A stretch of DNA of 64,000 bases from Nitriliruptoraceae bacterium (GTDB taxonomy: Bacteria; Actinomycetota; Nitriliruptoria; Nitriliruptorales; Nitriliruptoraceae): the NCBI GenBank assembly GCA_003565155.1, contig PXDB01000049.1, positions 1 through 64,000 of the forward strand, read 5' to 3'. Positions 57,714 through 64,000 of this stretch are shown here, piece after piece. The translations under genes and the position numbers were made by a program. The notes beneath the pieces were generated by a model, which was given only the letters and a program-made list of their open reading frames with translations, was not told where the DNA came from and did not search any database. Each line of letters opens with the position of its first letter. Position 1 is the stretch's first letter.

Positions 57714-59630
57714 ATGACCGACGGGCGGTGGTCGTACCTCTACCTCGCGGCCGCAGCCGCGGACGCGCTCACCTTCCCCTCCCCGGCGGACGCCCTCTAC
57801 CTCGTCGGCTACGTCGTCCTCATCGGTGCGGTGCTGCTGGCGACGGTCCGCTCCCGCAGCCCCTCCACCGGGACGGACATCCTCGACGCGCTCCTGGTGT
57901 CGCTGGGGATCGGGACGCCGGTGTGGCTGCTGTGGATCGCGCCCGCCTGGGACGACACCAGCGGGGGACGGACGGGACAGCTGGTCGGGGTGAGCTACGG
58001 CCTCGTGGTGCTCGCGCTCGGAACAGCGCTGGCCTGGCGCCTCCTGGCGACACCACCGAGAACGGTCGGGGAGCGTTTCCAGGTGGGCGCCATCGCGATC
58101 CTGGCCGTCACCAACCTGGCCTACGCCATCGCGACCTACCGCGGCGAGTACTTCCCCGGTACGCCGATCGACCTCGGCTGGCTGGCGACGTTCGCGCTGC
58201 TCGGTGCTGGCGCCCTGCACCCGAGCACCGGGACCGAGCGCGCACCGCCGCGTCTCGCCGCTCGGCGGTACGGCCTGCGCGGCCTCCTGGTCTGGGCGCT
58301 GGCCTCGGTGCCACCCGCGACCCTGCTGGTGCACGTCGCCACGGGCGGTCGTGACGGGCGCGTGCTGCTGGTGACGGCGGCGGCGACCTTCTCCGGGCTC
58401 GCGCTGTTCGCGCTGCGGTCACGCACCTCCACCCGCCTTGCCGAACAGCTGGCACGCGCCGAGGAGAACGCCCGCTTCGAGGCACTGGTCGAGCACATCG
58501 ACGACGTCGTCATCGTCCACGCTCCCGACGGCGCCGTCCGCTACCTCTCCACGGCGGCTGGCCGGCGCTGGGGCCTTCCCCCCACCGAGGACGTGATCGG
58601 CGCGGCGGTGCACCCGGATGACCGCACCCGGTACCGGGACGAGCTCGCACACCTCGCGGTCGCCCGCAGCGGCGCAACCCGGCGCTTCCAGGTCCGCATC
58701 CTCCGGGGCGACGGCGAGCAGCGCCACGTCGAGGTGACCGCCGTGCACCAACTCGACCACCCGCAGCTGCGTGGCCTGGTCGCGACCGGGCACGACGTCA
58801 CCGACCGCGAGCGCCACCGGGAGGAGCTTGCGGCACACGCCGAGGCGGAGCAGCGGGTGGCCGACCAGCTCCGGCGCGTCGAACAGATGAAGGACACCTT
58901 CCTCACCGCGGTGTCCCACGACATCCGCACGCCGCTCACCGCGATCCGCGGCATGGCCGAGCTGCTGGAGATGCGGGGTGAGGAGCTGACGACGACCACG
59001 AAGGACGACGTGATCCGTCGGCTCGCGCGCAACGCGGAGGCGCTGGAGACGCTCGTGCTTGACCTGCTCGACCTGGACCGCTTCACGCGTCTGGGTGCGG
59101 AGCCCGAACGCGTCCGCGTGCGGTTGGACCACCACGTCCAGACCCTCCTGACCCGCGAGCCCTACCGACGTGAGGCGATCACGGTGACCGGCGAGCCGGC
59201 CGAGGCGTGGGTCGACGCCGTCATGCTCGAACGCATCGTCGAGAACCTGGTGGGCAACGCGGTGAAGCACACGCCACCCCGGACGCCGGTCTGGGTCCGC
59301 CTGGACGCCGCGGACGACGGCGGGGCGCGGCTGACCGTCGAGGACGCCGGCGACGGGATCCCCGCCGCGCAACGGGAGGAGATGGTTCGACCCTTCGTCC
59401 GCGGTGACCAGAGCCGCTCCACCCCGGGTCACGGCGTCGGCCTCACGCTGTCGGCGACCTTCGCCCGGCTGCACGGCGGGTCGCTGCGGATCGCGGACCG
59501 TCCGGGTGGCGGCGCACGCATCGTGGTGGAGCTCCCCGGCCGGTGCGCGACGCCACCCACCTCCGGCAACGTGGCAGCTGCCCACATCCCGATGGCACAT
59601 GCGCCTGCCGGGCCCCGTGGCCGGGCGTGA
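57714..59630 (+). CDS. PAS-containing sensor histidine kinase
   Basis: 638-residue membrane histidine kinase. Seven or so hydrophobic segments (about 25-235), a PAS domain (about 265-370, VEHIDDVVIVHAPDGAVRYLS), a HisKA domain with phosphoacceptor His near 401 in FLTAVSHDIRTPLTAIRG, and an HATPase domain (N box ENLVGNAVKHTP, G1 VEDAGDGIP, G2 GHGVGLTLS). The ATG follows AAGGA by seven bases. It begins directly with FPSPADALYLVGY, a motif normally well inside the sensor domain of relatives, so the sensor seems N-terminally shortened. No response regulator is nearby: an orphan kinase. Confidence 0.88.
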   Translation: MTDGRWSYLYLAAAAADALTFPSPADALYLVGYVVLIGAVLLATVRSRSPSTGTDILDALLVSLGIGTPVWLLWIAPAWDDTSGGRTGQLVGVSYGLVVLALGTALAWRLLATPPRTVGERFQVGAIAILAVTNLAYAIATYRGEYFPGTPIDLGWLATFALLGAGALHPSTGTERAPPRLAARRYGLRGLLVWALASVPPATLLVHVATGGRDGRVLLVTAAATFSGLALFALRSRTSTRLAEQLARAEENARFEALVEHIDDVVIVHAPDGAVRYLSTAAGRRWGLPPTEDVIGAAVHPDDRTRYRDELAHLAVARSGATRRFQVRILRGDGEQRHVEVTAVHQLDHPQLRGLVATGHDVTDRERHREELAAHAEAEQRVADQLRRVEQMKDTFLTAVSHDIRTPLTAIRGMAELLEMRGEELTTTTKDDVIRRLARNAEALETLVLDLLDLDRFTRLGAEPERVRVRLDHHVQTLLTREPYRREAITVTGEPAEAWVDAVMLERIVENLVGNAVKHTPPRTPVWVRLDAADDGGARLTVEDAGDGIPAAQREEMVRPFVRGDQSRSTPGHGVGLTLSATFARLHGGSLRIADRPGGGARIVVELPGRCATPPTSGNVAAAHIPMAHAPAGPRGRA

Positions 59631-59731
59631 GCTGACACCCGCATCGAGGTAGCCGAGCCCGCGCGGTCCTGCGCCCGGGCGCCGCTGCGACCGCGAGTAC
59701 GGTGAGGACGACACCGAGGTGGGAGCGGGCC

Positions 59732-60772
59732 GTGCGCGGGCTGGTGTTCGACGGACCCGGCGAGGTGCGGCTCGCCGACGGCCTCCCCGAACCACGCATC
59801 GAGGCGCCGGGGGACGCGCTCATCGCCGTGGAAGCGGCGGGACTGTGCGGGTCGGACCTCCACCCCTACCTCGGTTCGGAACCCGCCGGCGTCGGCGTGG
59901 TCACGGGCCACGAGGCGGTGGGGCACGTGCTCGCCGTCGGCGCCGAGGTGGTCGACCACCGGCCGGGTGACCGGGTCCTGGTGCCCTTCTCCACCAGCTG
60001 CGGACGGTGCACCAACTGCCGACGGGGGATCACCGCCCGGTGTGCCGACGGCCAGCTGTTCGGATGGGGCCCGCCCGCTGCCCCCGCCACCGGCCTCGAC
60101 GGCGGCCAGGCGGAGCGGCTCCGCGTGCCGCTGGCCGACACCACCCTGGTCGCGGCACCCGACCACCTCGATGTCGCCACCGCGGTGCTGTGCACGGACA
60201 ACCTGCCGACGGCCTGGGAGGCCGTGGCACGGACCGGGCTGGTACCGGGTGGGGCGGTGATCGTGGTGGGGCTCGGCGCCGTCGGCCTGTGCGCGGTGGC
60301 CACCGCCCGAGCCCAGGGCGCCGACCGGGTGCTGGCCATCGATCCCGTGGCTGACCGTCGGGCGCGGGCGCGGACGCTCGGTGCGGACGCCGCGCTGCCG
60401 CCCGAGCTGGCGGCGGACGCGGAGCCGGTGGACTGCGTGGTCGAGGCGGCGGGCACGACCTCGGCACAGGGCCTGGCGGTGCGCCTGACCGCGCCGGGTG
60501 GACGCTGCTCGGTGATCGCCGTCCAGACCGCTGCGGCCTTCGCCTGCAGCCCGGTCGAGGCCTACGACCGCAACCTGACCCTGGTCTTCGGCCGCGCCAG
60601 CGTGCGGACCACCCTGCCCCGGGTGCTCGCGGCGCTCGCAGCCGGGCAGCTCCCGTCCCCGGCCCCCTCCTGCGTGACCCACCCCGACGTGCCCCTGATC
60701 GAGGGCCCCGAGGCCTACCGGCGTTTCGCCGCACGCCACGCTGGTGTGGTGAAGATGCTGCTGCGGCCGTGA
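59732..60772 (+). CDS. Zinc-dependent alcohol dehydrogenase (MDR)
   Basis: 346-residue medium-chain dehydrogenase. Catalytic zinc ligands in AAGLCGSDLHPYLG and TGHEAVGHV; structural zinc cysteines in CGRCTNCRRGITARC; NAD(P)-binding Rossmann motif VVGLGAVGLCAVATARAQGADRVLAID. Substrate unknown, likely an alcohol or polyol. The GTG start has GGAGC upstream. The stop codon lies in a perfect 14-bp palindrome GTGACCGCGGTCAC, which may take part in termination. Confidence 0.9.
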   Translation: MRGLVFDGPGEVRLADGLPEPRIEAPGDALIAVEAAGLCGSDLHPYLGSEPAGVGVVTGHEAVGHVLAVGAEVVDHRPGDRVLVPFSTSCGRCTNCRRGITARCADGQLFGWGPPAAPATGLDGGQAERLRVPLADTTLVAAPDHLDVATAVLCTDNLPTAWEAVARTGLVPGGAVIVVGLGAVGLCAVATARAQGADRVLAIDPVADRRARARTLGADAALPPELAADAEPVDCVVEAAGTTSAQGLAVRLTAPGGRCSVIAVQTAAAFACSPVEAYDRNLTLVFGRASVRTTLPRVLAALAAGQLPSPAPSCVTHPDVPLIEGPEAYRRFAARHAGVVKMLLRP

Positions 60773-60853
60773 CCGCGGTCACGCCACGGCCGCTGGTCGG
60801 GCGGTGACCACCGCGGGCGGCGGTGCGGCGCCGACGCGGCCCCGCGCGCCGGT

Positions 60854-61243
60854 TCAGACCGCCGCCACCACCGGGCGTGCCAGCACCACGGTGACCTCGG
60901 TGACCGCGTCGGCGTCGATGACCGCATCGAGGTCGCCGAGCAGCTCACCACCATCGACCCGCACACGCAGCACCCCCGCGCCCGCCGCCTCCTCGACCGC
61001 ACGCACGCACCGATCCGCATCCAGGGGTCGCGCCTCGGGCAGTTGGCTCCCGGCCGAGTAGCGAACGGCGTCGAGGGGCTGCACCAGCCCCGTGAACAGG
61101 CGCGCCGGCGCGCGGTTGTGTGCCGCCACCTCGGCGTGGACCCGGTGGGCCAGCAGCGCCCGGAGCGACACCGGCCCCGCGAGATCCTCCACCTCGGCGC
61201 GGGACAACTCGTGCCCCGCCCGGCTCACATCCCGGAACCGCAC
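60854..61243 (-). CDS. Hypothetical protein
   Basis: 129 residues, family not recognised. N-terminal half helical (HELSRAEVEDLAGPVSLRALLAHRVHAEVAAHNRAP), C-terminal half alternates strands and helices (VLRVRVDGGELLGDLDAVIDADAVTEVTVVLARPVVAAV). No signal, helix hairpin or metal motif. The GTG start has a strong GGAGG seven bases upstream, which supports translation. Divergent from rpsT across about 310 bases. Confidence 0.65.
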   Translation of the reverse strand: MRFRDVSRAGHELSRAEVEDLAGPVSLRALLAHRVHAEVAAHNRAPARLFTGLVQPLDAVRYSAGSQLPEARPLDADRCVRAVEEAAGAGVLRVRVDGGELLGDLDAVIDADAVTEVTVVLARPVVAAV

Positions 61244-61356
61244 CCGTGCCCCTCCACGCCTCTCGTGACCACCCGACCGTGCACCCGCGCAGCCCCCGCG
61301 CGGACCCGGAACCGTGCCGATCCGCGCACCGGGTGGGCAGGGCAGCTGCGCACCGG

Positions 61357-61386
61357 TTGCCGGGCGAGCGAGGCAGCCGGTATCGT
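61357..61386 (+). promoter_or_regulatory. Putative rpsT promoter
   Basis: TTGCCG, 18 bases, TATCGT. Start point expected near 61393, leaving a leader of about 165 nt before rpsT in an otherwise gene-free 313-bp stretch; S20 autoregulation in the leader is possible but no motif was recognised. Confidence 0.5.
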
Positions 61387-61556
61387 ACGGTAACGCCGAC
61401 GGCCTGCGGTGCTCTCCGCCACGGCACCGGACGGGCGACGGGGCCGGGTCGGATCGGATGCACGTCGGGTCGACTCTGGCCGGATCCTCCGTCCCATCAG
61501 CCGCAACGCTCCGCGACGGTCATCCCGCGCGCTCACCCACGAGGAACGAACCCCGC

Positions 61557-61817
61557 ATGGCCAACATCGCCTCCCAGATCAAGCGCAATCGCCAGAACGA
61601 GACGCGCCGTGCGCGCAACCGTCAGGTGCGCTCCAAGCTCAAGACCGACGTCAGGGCCTTCCGCACCGCCGCGGCCAGCGGTGACAAGGAGGCGGCGACC
61701 GCGGCGTACCGTGCGGCGGCACGGGCGCTCGACAAGGCGGCGAGCAAGGGCATCGTGCACCGCAACACCGCTGCCAACCGGAAGTCCGGGATGGCGAAGC
61801 AGCTCGCCGAGCTCTGA
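61557..61817 (+). CDS. rpsT: 30S ribosomal protein S20
   Basis: 86-residue helical bundle protein that binds 16S rRNA early in 30S assembly. [30 protein letters not shown] and the C-terminal [16 protein letters not shown] are unmistakable. ATG with GAGG about 12 bases upstream. A hairpin terminator lies 38 bases after the stop. rpsT near lepA/hemW is the normal genomic setting, although here lepA is on the other strand. Confidence 0.97.
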   Translation: MANIASQIKRNRQNETRRARNRQVRSKLKTDVRAFRTAAASGDKEAATAAYRAAARALDKAASKGIVHRNTAANRKSGMAKQLAEL

Positions 61818-61855
61818 GGCTGCACGCCCGGTCCGGCGCGGCGCGCAGCGCTCCC

Positions 61856-61877
61856 ACGGCGCCCTGCGGGGCGCCGT
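61856..61877 (+). terminator. rpsT terminator hairpin
   Basis: ACGGCGCC-CTGCGG-GGCGCCGT, a perfect 8-bp stem 38 bases after the rpsT stop; no T-run follows. A TAGGGT -10-like box for the next gene begins about 100 bases further on. Confidence 0.6.
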
Positions 61878-62019
61878 CGCCATGCCACGCGCCGCGGGCC
61901 CCGGCCGGATCGCGTGGGGTCACGCTGCCCCGCCTGCGTGCTGCTGACGGCGGGTTCTCGCCCGGCACATCCGGTCGGCCTAGGGTCGTGGGTTCCCGAC
62001 TCAACGACGAGGCGTGGCC

Positions 62020-64000
62020 GTGGAAGAGAATGACCCTGCCGTCGCACGGATCCTCGCAGCCCTGGCGGGTCGCGACCATCCGCGGTCCACGCTCCTGCGA
62101 CAGATGGGCGCGGCGGCACTGCGTCGGGCGCCAGACCACCTGCTGCACGAGCCGGCGGAGGAGGTCGCGGCACGGCTGACGGGCTTGTTCGACCGCCTCG
62201 ATGTCAGCGACCACGAAGCGCTCCGGATCGCGTTGTGGCGGGACGACGACGTACCGAGCCGTGGCCTGCTCGAGGTGGTGTGGCGCGACCGGCCCTTCCT
62301 CCTTTCCACGATCACCGCCCACCTCCGGTCGTCAGGGATCACCGTCCGCAACACCTTCCACCCGATCTTCGGGGTCGAACGGGACGACGACGGGCGGCTC
62401 AGCGCGATCCGGCCCGCACGCACGGCGACCTCCCGCGTGTCGGCGATCCAACTCGAGGTGGGGGACCTCCCCGCGCGGATCACGGGGCGTTCCGAGGGCG
62501 AGGGCGCGCCGGACCCGCTGCTGGCCCCGCTGCGCGCCGCGCTCGAGGATGTGGCGGTGGTCACCGATGATCACACGGAGATGTGCGCGGCGATCGAGGC
62601 GGGCGCCGCCGCGCTGGCCACCAGGGACGTCCGCGACACCGAGATCGCCGCCTGGTTATCCTGGTTGCTCGACGACAACGTGCTGCTGCTGGGGGTGCAC
62701 TCGGTGCCACCGCCCGCGGTGCACTCCGTGCCACCACCCGGGGTGGACACGGCACGGGATCGAGGGCTGGGGCTGCTCCGGGACCAGGCCCGGCGCAACC
62801 GTCTCCTGGCGCGGGTCCACGCCGCCACGCGGTGCGACGACCTCCCGAGGTTGAAGGTCTCGCGCACCCGTGAGCGCTCGCCGATCCAGCGACCGGTGCC
62901 CATGGAGGTGTTCGACGTCGAGCTGCCCGACCGCAGCGCGCTGCGGGTGCTGGCGCTGCTGACCCGGAAGGGGATCGCGGAACCGGTCCGGACCACGCCG
63001 GTGCTGCGCCGTCGGGTGCGCCGAACGCTGGAACTCGACGACGTCGTCGACGGGTCCCACGACGCCATCACGATCACCACCCTTGCGCACGCGCTCCCGA
63101 AGGACGAGCTCCTCCGCGCCACCCAGGAGCGGACCCGCGAGATGCTGCTGGGGCTGTTGCAGGCGGAACAGCACCGGGAGGTGACCGCCTACGTCAACCC
63201 GCACCGGCCGAGCGGCACGGTCTCGGTGGTACTGGCGCTCCCACGTGACCGGTGGCAACCGGAACTCTCCGCGCGGCTGCGATCCGCGTTGCTGGACCGT
63301 TTCGACGCCGTCCGCGCGGAGGTGGACACCGCCACGGATCTGCAGCGCGATGCCGTGGTGCGCTTCCTTCTGGAGCTGCGCGCCCCCGACGACATCGAGA
63401 CCTTCCGCGACCACATCCCCGCAGCCACCCGGGGCTTGAGCACCGATCTGACGGCGCTGGTGCGTCCGTGGGACGAGTCGCTGCTCCAGCAGCTCGGCCG
63501 CCACACCGACAGCGCGACGCGCACCACGCTGGCGCGCCGCATCGTGGCCCGCCTGCCCGTCAGCTACCGCGACAGTGCCGAGCCGGAGCAGGCCGCGGTC
63601 GACGTCCTGCTGCTCGCCCGCGCGATGGAGACCGACGACGGGCTGCTGGTCACCCTGCGGACGGCCGCACCCGGAGCATCCGCGCCGGTTCGCCTGCTGG
63701 CCGCCAAGAGCGGTGACGCCCTGGAGCTGTCGGCCTTCCTGCCGATCCTCGAGAGCCTCGGGTTGACGATCGTGGACGAGGTCCCCCACGAACTCCAGGG
63801 CGCTGAGGGCCCCGACGCGACCCTGCACGACTTCGGGGTCCGCTCGGCCTCGCTGGATCCCGTGGCGGACGGTGCACGTCTCGCGGATGCGATCCTGGCC
63901 GCCTGGCGCGGCCACCTCGAGGTCGACCCGCTGAACCGGCTGATCGTCGTCGCCGGGCTGGACTGGCAGGACATCGCCATCCTGCGGGCCTTCCGACGGC
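62020..64000 (+). CDS. NAD-specific glutamate dehydrogenase, N-terminal part
   Basis: Incomplete at the window end: 660 codons of a protein usually about 1600 residues (large GDH, PF05088), which deaminates glutamate to 2-oxoglutarate. This portion is the N-terminal regulatory region: RPFLLSTITAHLRSSGITVRNTFHPIF, the ACT-like segments, AWLSWLLDDNVLLLGVHS, and RWQPELSARLRSALLDRFDAVRAEVDTATD. The catalytic domain lies beyond the window. The ORF track misses the gene because it has no stop here; I translated it directly. GTG start: GAGG lies seven bases upstream of the second of two GTG codons. Confidence 0.9.
   Translation, partial: MEENDPAVARILAALAGRDHPRSTLLRQMGAAALRRAPDHLLHEPAEEVAARLTGLFDRLDVSDHEALRIALWRDDDVPSRGLLEVVWRDRPFLLSTITAHLRSSGITVRNTFHPIFGVERDDDGRLSAIRPARTATSRVSAIQLEVGDLPARITGRSEGEGAPDPLLAPLRAALEDVAVVTDDHTEMCAAIEAGAAALATRDVRDTEIAAWLSWLLDDNVLLLGVHSVPPPAVHSVPPPGVDTARDRGLGLLRDQARRNRLLARVHAATRCDDLPRLKVSRTRERSPIQRPVPMEVFDVELPDRSALRVLALLTRKGIAEPVRTTPVLRRRVRRTLELDDVVDGSHDAITITTLAHALPKDELLRATQERTREMLLGLLQAEQHREVTAYVNPHRPSGTVSVVLALPRDRWQPELSARLRSALLDRFDAVRAEVDTATDLQRDAVVRFLLELRAPDDIETFRDHIPAATRGLSTDLTALVRPWDESLLQQLGRHTDSATRTTLARRIVARLPVSYRDSAEPEQAAVDVLLLARAMETDDGLLVTLRTAAPGASAPVRLLAAKSGDALELSAFLPILESLGLTIVDEVPHELQGAEGPDATLHDFGVRSASLDPVADGARLADAILAAWRGHLEVDPLNRLIVVAGLDWQDIAILRAFRR

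Overview
The window comes from a very GC-rich, GTG/TTG-start-using actinobacterium. The order hrcA-dnaJ-rsmE-phoH-ybeY-corC-cdd-era, the separate rpsT/lepA/hemW group, a BldD-like regulator and the acidic lipoproteins fit Actinomycetota. A deep, salt-tolerant lineage such as the Nitriliruptoria/Euzebyales is my best guess, but this is inference and the sequence alone does not settle it. No tRNA, rRNA, CRISPR array, insertion sequence or prophage was seen.

Region 1 (0-16 kb, almost all minus strand) is a housekeeping block read from right to left: a VIT-type transporter, hrcA (with a CIRCE-like operator), dnaJ, rsmE, a bldD-like gene, phoH-ybeY-corC (joined by GTGA overlaps), then nifJ with its dihydroorotate-dehydrogenase-like partner, an alpha/beta hydrolase, cdd-era and a small lipoprotein. 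The nifJ pair and the hydrolase sit inside what is usually a tight corC-cdd-era neighbourhood. Region 2 (16-26 kb) holds a two-gene membrane/envelope operon, a znuC-znuB-znuA metal-uptake operon carrying two copies of one operator/-10 module, an HDAC-like deacylase, an SCO6745-type protein, a UPF0316 membrane protein, an orphan J-domain protein and a secreted trypsin-like protease with its coiled-coil partner.

Region 3 (26-39.7 kb) has an RNB exoribonuclease, a YhaO/YhaN (SbcD/SbcC-like) nuclease-ATPase pair, a divergent aminotransferase/LysR pair, a molybdopterin oxidoreductase, a gamma carbonic anhydrase coupled to an ArgE-like deacylase, Smr and macro-domain proteins and an acidic lipoprotein. 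Region 4 (39.8-48 kb) carries two different phosphofructokinases on opposite strands: a tandem-domain enzyme that looks like the eukaryotic ATP-PFK, and a single-domain enzyme with PPi-type active-site residues. Between them lie a zincin, an AAA ATPase, a TauE transporter and a 0.9-kb gene-free segment full of GNRA-capped hairpins, preceded by a promoter-like sequence. I consider that segment the best candidate here for an undescribed element (a structured RNA).

Region 5 (48-64 kb) contains PEBP and NUDIX-like proteins, a PLP decarboxylase divergent from an Lrp/AsnC regulator, an FAD-linked 2-hydroxyacid dehydrogenase overlapping hemW, a DUF1269-like protein, a repeat-rich spacer, lepA, an orphan histidine kinase, a zinc alcohol dehydrogenase, rpsT, and the first 660 codons of an NAD-specific glutamate dehydrogenase that runs off the window. 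Taken together the genes cover translation quality control and ribosome maturation (era, ybeY, rsmE, rpsT, lepA), heat-shock control (hrcA/dnaJ), central carbon flux (two PFKs, NifJ), amino-acid turnover (aminotransferase, ArgE-like, decarboxylase, GDH) and metal homeostasis (Znu, VIT).
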